This document shows, piece after piece, positions 45,315 through 54,999 of a stretch of 64,000 bases of DNA; the first letter of the stretch is position 1, and every line of letters starts with the position of its first letter. This DNA is from Sepioteuthis lessoniana (taxonomy: Eukaryota > Mollusca > Cephalopoda > Myopsida > Loliginidae): contig OY757904.1 of assembly GCA_963585895.1 (NCBI GenBank), positions 158,833,626 through 158,897,625 on the forward strand. Reading direction: 5' to 3'. The position numbers were made by a program, and so were the translations under genes. The notes under the pieces were generated by a model, which worked only from the letters and a program-made list of their open reading frames with translations, made no database searches and was not told the DNA's origin.

Positions 45315-45580
45315 ATTTCGAACTATTGTCTTCATCTTTATTGTTGTATTCACAAGGTTTCGACTTTTCAAAAATATCTCTTCCGAATCAAGACCCCAAC
45401 AAAATACAAAGAATTGCGTATATTTCATCCCATGCAGTTGTGGTAAAGAATACAAGGGCGAGACATACCATCCACAAAACGTTAGGCTAGAAGAACATCA
45501 AAAAGCAGAAGTACAAGTATATATAGAAAGAAAAATGAAACCATCTACCCTTGATGTGATGAAGTCAAAATAAAGGATTG
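45315..45580 (+). pseudogene. Penelope-like element GIY-YIG endonuclease fragment
   Basis: The frame reads 'NCVYFIPCSCGKEYKGET' then 'NVRLEEHQKA'. This is the Penelope GIY-YIG pattern, a Cys-x-Cys-Gly stretch, Tyr, Gly-Glu-Thr and Arg-x-x-Glu-His. Upstream 'actattgtcttcatctttattg' is the Penelope terminal block also seen in the palindrome at 3.2 kb. RT is absent. The frame ends at 45,573. Confidence 0.7.
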
Positions 45581-45671
45581 GGAATAACAGGGGAGAAAAG
45601 GGCGTTTTAAAGGAGCGGCGTATATGTTGGGCTACAATGACATTTTGAGAACACTAAGTATAGAGGTAACT

Positions 45672-45935
45672 ACGGACATTGGCCTAGCGGTTAGAGTGTT
45701 CGCCAATGGCCTGGGAGACCTGGGTTCAATCCCAGGTCGAGTCATACCAAAGACTTTAAAAATGGAACATGATACCACCTTGCTTAACACTCAGCATTAT
45801 AAGGTACGGTTCAAGGGTAAAGTGGAGCAATCCAGGGAAAGGAGTAGCGCCCTCCCCTACACCTTGGTGTAGTTGCTATCGAAAAGGGAGCCTTCAGGTC
45901 ACCCTCGACTATGGTCGCTAACTTTACTTACTTAC
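45672..45935 (+). mobile_element. SINE C copy (tRNA-headed), better preserved
   Basis: The head is very tRNA-like: 'ggcctagcggttagagtg' and a perfect T-arm 'ctgggttcaatcccag'. Body and end match the copy at 35.3 kb ('ttcaagggtaaagtggagca', 'cctcgactatggtcgctaac'). Confidence 0.8.
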
Positions 45936-46077
45936 GATATGGGAACCAATAATCAAAAAGGCTAGATAGGAAATTGCAATATGAGCCAAAGTAAAAAAAA
46001 TTGTAATTCGTTGTAATTCATAGTATTGATAAAAACATTAGGTTTATAAATCCCCAAAATTCAGTCTGAATTGCCCA

Positions 46078-46200
46078 GCAGGGCACGTAGCATAATGGAT
46101 ATAGGCGGTTGGCTAATAAACTTCTTAGTGAAATCATCGGGAGATTGCAGGTTTACTCCCAACTACAGGTAAGAATAACAAGGAATACTTACATAGCTTA
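46078..46200 (+). mobile_element. tRNA-like SINE head, family unclear
   Basis: 'Gggcacgtagcataatggat' and 'gcaggtttactcc' look like box A and box B. A separate family from A-D. Confidence 0.4.
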
Positions 46201-46299
46201 ACACTTGTACCCGGTCACGGTTAATAGGGTTAGAACATTCCACCGTGTAGATTAAATAAAGGGTTCGGTTCGAAGTTCCGTGTAAGCTCTCTCGTTCTA

Positions 46300-46462
46300 C
46301 AAGAAACACTTGAAAAAGCCCGAAGGATGCATCGACCGGAAAGTTGGGAATATAAAGATGAAGACAATGGCCCGAATAGTCTAAAAGGTACCATCCTTGT
46401 ACTTCTACAAGGATTTCTTTGGCATTAAATATCCCACAAAGATTGATATGCCATAAAATTTT
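46300..46462 (+). mobile_element. Penelope terminal fragment followed by SINE tail
   Basis: 'Aagcccgaaggatgcatcg', 'ccggaaagttgg' and 'aaagatgaagacaat' form a Penelope-type terminal block (46,300-46,378). A SINE A-type tail 'ggcattaaatatcccacaaa' follows at about 46,420. Confidence 0.5.
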
Positions 46463-47930
46463 AAAATTAGAAGAAAGACATATGAGAAGGTTGTTCAGAC
46501 TATATACGTATATCAGTCCTGTGCCAGAAGAATCTTGGAGGGGTTCGTAAATTTCTGACAGTCCACCCTCCACTAAAACCAAAAATCGGTCTTTTCTTGA
46601 GCTGTTATGATTTGTATAAAGCAGACTAAGCGGTCGTGGAATTTATCCGACGTCCCAGCGGCCAGATTTGATGCAGGGTCTTTTTAATCGGAGGCGCACA
46701 CAAATCGAGACCTATGCATGATGGTCATAAAAATGCTTGATACCCCCGGTATTTCTCATTTTAGGGTGCCAAGTGATAAACTTAGCCCTGTCAAGTTGGT
46801 ATTGCCTAAAGATTGTTATACTGCCCTTCTGTTACGTAAAGAATAAATTATTTATGGATATTTACCAGTGCTCATATTTAAATTAACCATCATGTCCAGT
46901 TATGTTTGCATAATTATACACACAAAAGCTGAAGGATCTATTTATATTTTATTATAAAAAATTTTCTATAAAAGAGGAAAAAAAACTACCATTTAAAATT
47001 CTAATGCTAAACCTTGTTATATACAATCGTGTAGTTGCTAGAAAAATAAGACTGACGAGAAGATTTAGTTTATTTTGTTTATTGAATAAATAAAATAAAC
47101 AAGCGGATGAAATATATGGCCGACTGACGGGGTTTGTCTATTCGACGACAAGCGGTTACTTTGATCTGGTCTGACGGTATTGTCGGGTGACGCTCTTTGG
47201 ACGGTCGACGATTCAACTCACGTGTGACCTCTGCTTGGCCTATTTCTCTGTTCCCAACTTCAAACGCGGGCTCCAGAAAATACTACTTGTGGAAAAAAAT
47301 GATTGGTTGAAAAATAGACCTTTTTTTTATAACTGAGAATTTTCTGGGGATTTTGGATAGACTATGCGCGGAGCCTATGTGCAGAAGCCATGATTTTCTC
47401 AGTTTGACACTGGCCGTTGTTGGGCCCACATCTGGTAGCTGTTATTTTCTTCTACAGTGTCGATGTCTGTGGGTCTGTGTTTTGTGTTTTAGTTGTAAGG
47501 TGAGTGAAGAGTGAAGTGGGTGAATCAGAAGAGATTTGATGTATTTTACTATAACAACCTTAATCTTTATTGAAAAAGATTTGACAATTCAAAATTCATT
47601 TTGGTCCCAAATTTTCAATTATTAGTGGGGCCTTCTCTTAAGAGCCTAAAAATTTTCTTGTACTGCTTTGTAGAATTTCACTGGGAGTCCCTACCTAGAA
47701 GAGCAATAAATTTATTTTTCTAGTTTTTAAACTCCCATAAATAAAGTTTCCACCAGACAACTGTATCTTACATTTTCTTTTATAAAATAAATATGATTAA
47801 ATCAACGATTCATACATGCAAAAAATATGTTGTTTCCAAAATTTCAATTTGAAATTTCTAAAAAAAAAAAATCCGTCTTTTATTACATAAATACAGAAAA
47901 TATATACAAGTTTTTTAAAATTCTTATTAA
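46463..47930. other. No gene seen
   Basis: Unassigned DNA. 47,100-47,280 and 46,630-46,800 are GC-richer and may be parts of unrecognised elements. Confidence 0.4.
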
Positions 47931-47934
47931 TTAA

Positions 47935-48430
47935 TCGGGGAAAGAAAACTTGCACATAAATATAGCGATAAGAAAAGTCAAAGACTTTACAGTGAATAAA
48001 AAAAATCCGTATAATTTTTTTTTCCTATTGAAGAAATGTGTCTCGGTCTCCGATTCAGGAGATTGTTCGATAAGGTGAAGTTTATAATCTCTGGAGCTGG
48101 AACAATCGTACAGTGAATTAACAGTCGTTGGGCGCTCTGAGAAATAGTGACCTAATTGTTATCAAGCAAAGAAAGGTCTTCATATTAGTAACCGATTGTA
48201 CAACCAAAGGCACCACCTGACATCCGCAGTAATATATCACAAAGAATAGTGCACTAATAGATAAGATGAAATTTATTGTATGTCGAGCAGAGACAATCTT
48301 TCAATGCAAATGAACGATATCAGTGACCGATCATATGACTAAAGATACTTCCTGACGTCCGCAGCAAAATGCTACGAAAACCGATTTTTTTTTCTTTTTT
48401 CTCCATTCTGCCATAAAATGCGACGTTTAA
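47935..48430. repeat. Complex repeat block 2
   Basis: Diverged copy of block 1 in the same order and orientation: 'cacataaatatagcgataag', 'aacagtcgttggg', 'gttatcaagcaaagaaagg', 'accgattgtacaaccaaag', 'gataagatgaaatttatt', then a second partial unit ending 'cgtccgcagcaaaatgc'. Confidence 0.65.
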
Positions 48431-48534
48431 TCCTGAAAAGTGTAATTTTTTCCACGTAATTTGAAATAATGCTTTTAATATAAATCAAAGAAAAATGATT
48501 TCTTCAGCTATATTATAAATAATTGATTAACTAA

Positions 48535-48800
48535 TTTTAACGGCACGTCAACCCGTTTAGGGGTATTCTATGCCTAGAGGTTAGGAAACTGCATTCATTG
48601 TACGTTCATATTTTCATGTTTGGGTTTTTGCACACGGTCCTATCGACTGCAAATAATTTTCAAACAAAATTATTTGACTCATAGGTGAGATTATTTCAGG
48701 TACTACCACTCTGGGTCAGAGTGGATCTGGGAGTAATGACAATGAATTGGTACTCTACACAACCAAAGATCTCCAGAATTTTGTGCATTATCTTGGTTGC
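48535..48800 (-). mobile_element. Family Y copy 6, 5'-truncated
   Basis: On the minus strand: core 'tcattactcccagatccact', a short internal part, and tail 'ggcatagaatacccctaaac' then 'gacgtgccgttaaaa'. The 5' side stops where the 37-bp repeat at 48,801 begins. Confidence 0.55.
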
Positions 48801-48837
48801 GATGTGCAAGGTTAGCACAAGTCAGTCGCTAATCAAG
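48801..48837 (-). repeat. 37-bp repeat, partner at 52,122-52,158
   Basis: The reverse complement of this block matches 52,122-52,158 at 35 of 37 positions ('cttgattagcgactgactt' at the start). It lies just beyond the integrase tail of gypsy element 2, and its partner lies just before gag. It may be a remnant of the element's terminal repeat. Confidence 0.6.
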
Positions 48838-48844
48838 CGATATT

Positions 48845-49058
48845 TTTTTAGGTGGGTTCGAGTGCAGGGCCGTGGCCCAGACGCGTCTGGCGGCTTCAAA
48901 AAAGCCTCGGGACCCGTCGGTATTCCCCTAAAAAGGAGCGCCTCAGGCGCCATGCGATAAACCTAACCCCTCCAAGTAGGTTTAAAGCCTGGGGGATGCC
49001 CCCCTGAGGCTCGAGGAAATTAACCGTCCGGCACCAATGCCAGACAGTCCAGTGGCGG
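48845..49058 (-). mobile_element. GC-rich structured retroposon (SINE E) with 13-bp TSD
   Basis: An exact duplication 'atcaagcgatatt' at 48,832-48,844 and 49,059-49,071 encloses 214 bp. It ends in an A run on the minus strand, so it was reverse transcribed. GC content is far above its surroundings. Several perfect local palindromes are visible, for example ccagacgcgtctgg, gggggcatccccc and ggcgcctgaggcgc. No tRNA boxes obvious. The parent RNA is not recognised. Confidence 0.7.
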
Positions 49059-49069
49059 ATCAAGCGATA

Positions 49070-50600
49070 TTAGATGAACCTGTCCCGCACTGAGCTGAAA
49101 TCAACGTCGTCTTCTTGCATTATTTGATCTTCATCCGAGTTTTCAAAGTCACTCTGGCCCACCTGATCATGCATAATTTCGGGTTCAGACGTTTCATATT
49201 GTAAAGGTTGTTCCCATAAATCATTAACGGAAGGAATCGTAGAGATTTCTTCTTCATTTTGTTCTTCATGTTCGCTCTGAGGCCTTATTTGATCTGCATG
49301 GGCTCATATACCGTTCCACTTCTCTCTATTTATCACAGCTGTATTGTGACCATTTTGCATAATAGATTCTACCCTTTTTATTTGATTTGTTGTTCTTTTT
49401 GTACCACACTTTTTCCTTTGTAGAATACGGCATCGTTAGCGGAGCTTTAATTTGCCTTCCCATTAAAGCTGATGGGCTTTCCAGTCTTCCGACGTGTGGT
49501 ATTGTACAATAGCTTAAAAGCAGCCTGGGTAGAAAAACTTCTATTTTTTCTTTTTGTTGAGAACAGGCTTTCAGTCTCACTTTTATGGTCTGCACTATTT
49601 TTTCCGCCAACCGATTCGATTGAGGGTGAAATGGCGGTGTCTTATACGGTTTACACCTAATTTTTTCCAACAATAAATTAAGATCTTCATCACAAATTTC
49701 TGGTGCATTGTCGGATACCAGGGTTTTTGGTATGCTCTTTCTGGAAAATATGACCCTTAGAATCTGTTTTCTTGTCTGACACACGGATTACTTTGGGACA
49801 GCCTGAAAAAGAGTCTACTAGTATTAATAAGAGTCCCACTCCATTAATGTATGCATGATCCATATGCACACAACTCCATGGCTCCACTTTTCTGGACCAT
49901 GAATGGAAAGTAGTCTGTGTAAAATTTCTTAATTCTTTACATTTTTTGCATCTTTTTATATATTCTTCGACATCTCCTGAAAATCCCGGCCACCATGCTT
50001 CTAATTTTATCCTTTTTTTGTGTAGCCGTTACTCCACAGTGTACATCATCATGTACACTTTTTATCACCAATTTTCTTTGTGTTTCTGAGGGAATTATCA
50101 GATCCCCATTACAAACCACTCCATGTTCTATCGTTAACTTATGTCTTATTTCTTTGTAGGGTTTCTCCGCGCAGAGCCAATTTCCCCATATGTTTTTCTT
50201 ATTCTCGATGTTATCCTTCTTAGTACTGGATCATGTCTACTTTCCGCAGCCATTCTATCCCAAAACAAAACATCAGTCTCTACTCAATGTAAAAATGTAT
50301 CAAATTCTTCTGTTTTATCTTTTGACTCCTTGTAAAATCGCAATCTTGATAGTGCATCTACGTATGAAACTGAATTTCCTTTGACATATTTTATATCAAA
50401 GTCAAATGCCATTAATCTTATTGCCCATCTTAGTATTCTCGATGTCGTGACTTTGGGTAATTCTTTTCTTGGATTGAATATAAACCTTATTGGTCTATGA
50501 TCACTTCTCAAAATAATTTTTCTCCAGTTAAAAACTGTCGGGCTCTAGTAGTTGTCCACACAATGGCCAAGGCTTCTTTCGCTATATTAGAATAATTGAA
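49070..50600 (-). pseudogene. Gypsy element 2: RNase H end and integrase
   Basis: On the minus strand: 'YSNI' near 50,590, 'RSDHRPIRFIFNP' and 'KGNSVSYVDALSRL' (RNase H end), the zinc-binding 'HDDVHCG' (near 50,040), then the integrase core. The core shows 'HMDHAYI' (first Asp), 'TLVSDNAPEI' (second Asp) and 'PFHPQSNRLAEKIV' (Glu), so all catalytic acids are present. It continues with 'LLLSYCTIPH' and an acidic tail ending 'SSVRDRFI'. Two or three frameshifts split it. The 5' part of this element lies on the opposite strand at 52.1-54.98 kb. Confidence 0.8.
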
Positions 50601-51990
50601 TGGGGATTTGGGTATGCTTGATCTGGAGAGCCACTGGTTTGCTGAAAGACTAACTTACAAGGGCCAATCCTTGTCGAAGTACATAGTGTGGAGACAAAAG
50701 CGATACCATCCCTCGTCTCGTCAGACCCCAAAGCTGAAGGTCGACGCACTTTGAAGCGCGAAGCACCGTTTGTCCGCGAACAGCGTAAGGCCCTCCGTAA
50801 CCTTTCTGGGTCCAATGACCTATCTCGGACTCGAAAGGAGCTGTATCGGGATCTAGTGGTGGCCTCCGCTTCGGATCCTCTCGTAGATCGGCTCGGTTGA
50901 ACAATGGAGAAGGTTCGCTCGCATTGGAATTGGGTGCAAGTTTCGGGTTTCTTAAACAACGAGTTCTTGCTCACCTGGCGACTTGAACAGAACGCGCTGC
51001 CCCTTTTCGTCTTGAATTCCAAAGGAAGCCTGGCAGACATGCCCGATTGTCCTCGCTGCGCCAGGGGCTTAGAAGAAACGGCTGAGCCCATTTTGGAATC
51101 ACGTTGGAGAGTGGACGGCCTGCATCGAGCCCAAGCAATTCATGCTGCTCAACGTTGTTTACGTCGTAGACAACGTTTTGGCTCAATATCAGGGTGAGAA
51201 GAATGTGGTTTTTCTCGCGATTCTAGCTGTAATTAGAATGGTGATTTTGACGAAGCGAAAGAAGGGATTGTATGACGGAGCAAACTTTTCTCATCGTGAT
51301 CTGATTTCGTTCTTTAGGCATCAGCTTAGGATCAAAATTAGATGCGACAGAAGACGCTTGGACCGCATAACATTCGACAAAAGTAGGTGCATGCCGCGAG
51401 TCTAGTCGTACAAAAGGGGGTAATGTTGGAGTCATCCTTCCCTTCTCTTCCTGCGCATGGTCACTACGGTCCGGGTCCTTCGGGACCCATCCCGAGTAAG
51501 TAAGTATTTTTATGTCTCCCGATTTCCTTAATTAGCAGTATGTTGTGAGTCATTGTCTTCGTAATGTAATTGTTTGCCTCCACGATCTTCCCTGCCCTCA
51601 TTCTTTTTTGTACTCCCAATCCAGCCCCACCTTTTTAAAGATATTGAAATTTCATTATTATATTCCCATCCGTGTAACCCACATCAAATTCCCGCATCGC
51701 ATCGCGCCCCACCATTCGTTTCTTTTATCCCATTAGTTTAGTTCCCTTTCCCATTAGGGAAGGTCCGGCTTGTTTTCGGTCCTCTAAGAGACCGGAAAAC
51801 AGTCGGCCTCCAAATTTTAGATGGGGGGAATGGGAGGGTAATCCAACGGGTTTTTCTTTCGTTTTATTTCATTTTTCGGTTTTTTTTTCTCCTAACCCCG
51901 GCATTTTTCATCAATTGTATATATATAATTTCTGTACATAAAATCAGGCATCTTCATTTGGGGTTTTTATCAGACATCTTCATTTGGGGT
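50599..51990 (+). pseudogene. Tx1/L1-clade LINE ORF2 C-terminus and 3' UTR (inverted half)
   Basis: Starts abruptly at 'NGDLGMLDLESHWFAERL' and continues with 'FVREQRKALRNL', 'PDCPRC' (Cys pair of the C-terminal Cys/His motif), 'GEKNVVFLAILAVIRMV' and 'FFRHQLRIKIRCDRRRL' to the stop at about 51,405. A 3' UTR with 'ggtccgggtccttcgggacc' follows, to roughly 51,990. Several frameshifts. It supplies the end that is missing from the minus-strand copy at 55-59.5 kb. Confidence 0.75.
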
Positions 51991-52121
51991 TTTTAAGTAG
52001 GGCTTTTTTCATAGTCAGGCAAGACCGCTCCCCTTCCCTTCCCTTCCCCACAAAAGTTTGCGGCTATATGCTCCTCCTGGGTAGAATTTTGTAAAATTTT
52101 ATTTAAAAGAAAATAAAGGAA
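51991..52121 (+). other. Junction between LINE 3' UTR and gypsy element 2
   Basis: 'Catcttcatttggggttttt' is present twice near 51,950-51,995. The stretch up to 52,121 includes a (CCCTT)n-like 'cccttcccttcccttcccc'. It may be 5' leader or LTR sequence of gypsy element 2. Confidence 0.35.
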
Positions 52122-52158
52122 CTTGATTAGCGACTGACTTATGCTAACCTTGTACATC
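52122..52158 (+). repeat. 37-bp repeat upstream of gag
   Basis: Inverted relative to 48,801-48,837; see that entry. It ends a few bases before the ATG at 52,165. Confidence 0.6.
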
Positions 52159-52880
52159 ATAACAATGGCGTCGCCGATAGGATACCAATTGTCTCTCGAG
52201 GATCCCGATTTTGTTGATGCCTGGATACGATGTTTTGCTGCGAGCGCAAGAACTAAAAAGCTAAAAGACGACAAAGAAAATGGAGGAGAAAATGAGATTA
52301 CGGATTTCTTTTTGGCTCCAGCTGGATGCGAGGCGATAATGAAAGTCTCCACCATGGCGTATCACGCAAACCTGGAAGATCTAACTTTTGAAAAAATAAG
52401 TCAAATCATAAGAAGAAATATGAGTCCCAAGAAAAGGTTGGACGTAGCAGAAAGAACGAAGTTCATGTCGATGAAAGAAGAAATTGACGAACCAATCATA
52501 AAATATCTACACCGTTTATGAAATTCGAGTAGAAATTGAAAAATTTGGATAAGAAGAACAGACGATTAGAGGATTTAATTCAATTAAGGTTAATTGAAGG
52601 GGTATGTACAATGCATCACACCGATATAAAATAATGGAACAACTACAAATAGGAAATATGTCTTTAAATACCTGCATTAACATTATACATCAGCAAGAAT
52701 TAATACAGAAATACAATCATGATAAAAGTCAACCTAGCGAAATATGCGCCTATACTTACATGTTAAAAAAGATATTAAAAATGTTCGTATAGTGAACATG
52801 AACATGAAACAAAAAGACAAAAATGCCCAGTATTTGGCAAGACTTGTAAAAATTGCTTGAAAAAGAACCATTTTCAAGCA
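52141..52880 (+). pseudogene. Gypsy element 2: gag
   Basis: The likely start is 52,165 ('MASPIGYQ', context 'aacaatggc'); an upstream in-frame ATG at 52,141 exists. Central Gag helices are visible: 'DFVDAWIRCF', 'ITDFFLAPAGCEAIMKV', 'LTFEKISQII', 'VAERTKFMSM' and 'IKYLHRL' (stop at 52,521). After frameshifts 'YKIMEQLQIGN' and a zinc-knuckle-like 'CPVFGKTCKNCLKKNHF' (near 52,825-52,870) follow. No long intact Gag. Confidence 0.75.
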
Positions 52881-52935
52881 GTACGCAAATTCCAAAAGAA
52901 AAACGTTGAAAGAGTTGAAAAAACGAAACCAATAT

Positions 52936-53556
52936 TTGGGGCTGTAGAATACACCTACCAACGAACATCCTGGATATGACACTTAACAATCTGATGGTGA
53001 GGTTCCAGTGATGCTGGGGCTTTGGGGAATGCGAAGTACCCCTTCATTGCCATTGCTCCCAGGTCAACTCTGGCTCGGAATGGTAGCACTTGATAGGGCC
53101 CTATCTATGGGTAAATAGAACTAAATTGCATACTTATGCAAAGCTGAATTGTTTGATTTAGAACTGTTTGACAAAACTGAATAGTTTGAAATAGAAATGT
53201 TTGTGACAAACTGTGTACTTACATTTAAACTGCGTACTTATGCTAAACTGAATTGTTTGAAATGGAACTGTTTTTAACATTGAAACTGTACTTACGCTAA
53301 ATTGAATTGCTTAATATCGATCTGTTTTGATATTTAACTGTGTGTAAATAAAATCTGTACTTATACTAAACTGAATTGGCCGGATTAGAACTGTTTGACT
53401 AAACTGAATAGCTTGAAATAGAAATTTTTTTGACAATTAAACTGTGTATTCATGCTAAACTGAATTGTTTAAAATAGAACTGTTTATTTGTATAAAAATA
53501 GATTTGGCATTAAATAACCTACAAAGGTTGATATGCCATAAAACCCAACCAACCAA
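52936..53556 (+). mobile_element. Family Y copy 7, with TSD, inside gypsy element 2
   Basis: Enclosed by an exact 11-bp duplication 'gaaaccaatat' (52,925-52,935 and 53,557-53,567). Modules in order: core with 'catcctggatatgacac' and 'attgctcccaggtcaactc' (to about 53,110); an internal minisatellite of 'aaactgaattgtttgaaat' and 'actgtgtacttat' units (53,110-53,500); and tail 'ggcattaaataacctacaaa' ending 'aaccaacca'. The duplication shows that the whole composite inserted as one unit. Confidence 0.85.
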
Positions 53557-53569
53557 GAAACCAATATGC

Positions 53570-54983
53570 AAGTCTTTTCAGTAAAAAACAAAAACAAGGA
53601 TGTCGAAAAAATTGAACAAAAGAAAAAAAGACGTTATACTCAAGGTTAAAATCACATCTTCGATTTGGATATGCAAATGGTTACCGGCAGTGAGGTGACG
53701 TTTATACCAAGAAATTTCTGGGAATGCATTGGGAAGCTAATTTTACGAAAGTGCAGTTTACTACTCCGCCAATTTCATGGGTCGGTCATAAAAAAACTTT
53801 TGGGTACTTTAAAGGTTCATTGGAGTTAGAAGATAAATTTGAAATGATACTTATAATTGTCACAACTTGTAAAAAGAATCACGGACTTCTTGGAAACGAT
53901 GTGCGTAACATAAATTCTACCAAATTAATTAATGAGATAAAAATGAAAAAAATTGGAAAGTTAAAAAACTTTAAAGGGAGTTTAAAATTATAAGAAAATG
54001 TTACCCCTTCTTATTATGAGGCACGAAAATTACCAGTAAATTTGTTGCCATTAGTAGTAGCAAAACTACGAAAATTAATAGAAGAGAACCTTCTTGAACA
54101 TGTTCCCCTCGGGGTAGCTAGTGGGTATCACCCATTGCAGTTTTAAGAAAATCAGATGGAAACATACGTACATGTGGAGATTATGAAATAAGCGTAAATC
54201 ACAAAGTTTGCTCGGATTCATATCCTATACTTAATGTTAAAGTTGCAATTCATGCACAGGCAGATATGAGCGTTTCTACAAAAATAGATCTGAAAACGGC
54301 ATACCGCCAAATACCAATAGACAATAACTTCAAAGAAGTAACAATGATAAATATGCCAATAGGGTTACTTAAATGAAGGAGGATGCCTTATGGAATAAAA
54401 ATACCAAGCGCCATATTTCAACGTGCTATCGAACAGGTTCTAGGAAAAGATGTAAAAAATATGGTTAGTTACCAAGACAATATATGCATAGGAGCTATTA
54501 ATGAAAATGAATTAAAAAAGAAAACCGACATCATCTTGAATCGATTAAGAAACGCTGGAATGATAATAATAGAAAAAAATGCGTAAATAATAGTAGTAAA
54601 ATATCACTTTTAGGTTATACTATTTCAAAAAAATGTACATCACCAGACCAAGCCTTGGCAGAAAAAATACTAAAAATAGCTACACCTACAAATAAAAAAA
54701 CTTGAATCTTTTTGGGGATTGGTGAATTTCTACAGGCGATATGTACCACAATATACGGACTCGACTGAGCCATTTGCAAATTCAAGAAAAAAGAATGTTG
54801 AATTTATTTGATCAGAGAAACAACAAAGAGCTTTTGATAGATTAAAGTAATTATGGAAAAGAAACCAGTTGAGAAAATTTTTAACCCGATAAAGGACATT
54901 ACGTTAACCACAGATGCAAGTGAACATTCAAATCTGGATTATCATCACAAGAAGGATATCCGATAATGTATTTATTAAGAAGA
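53570..54983 (+). pseudogene. Gypsy element 2: protease, RT and start of RNase H
   Basis: Protease relic: 'MVTGSEVTFIPRNFWE' near 53,675, with DTG changed to VTG. RT: 'LRKLIEENLLEHV', 'VSTKIDLKTAYRQIPI', 'MPYGIKIPSAIFQRAIEQVL' and the active site 'YQDN' (normally YxDD, second Asp lost) near 54,470. 'FLQAICTTIYG' and 'LTTDASEHSN' (RNase H Asp) follow. It stops at 'YPIMYLLRR' (54,957-54,983), mid RNase H, exactly where the Tx1-like LINE begins. The continuation is on the minus strand from 50,600. Confidence 0.8.
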
Positions 54984-54999
54984 GGGATCATTGAAGCGC

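Noticed and set aside
45672-45750. Functional tRNA gene
   Set aside because: The tRNA-like head is followed by the same body and end as another copy at 35.3 kb, as in a SINE; I could not draw a proper acceptor stem.
50582-51091. 169-codon minus-strand frame and its overlapping neighbours
   Set aside because: Antisense to the Tx1-like ORF2 C-terminus, whose motifs are clear on the plus strand.
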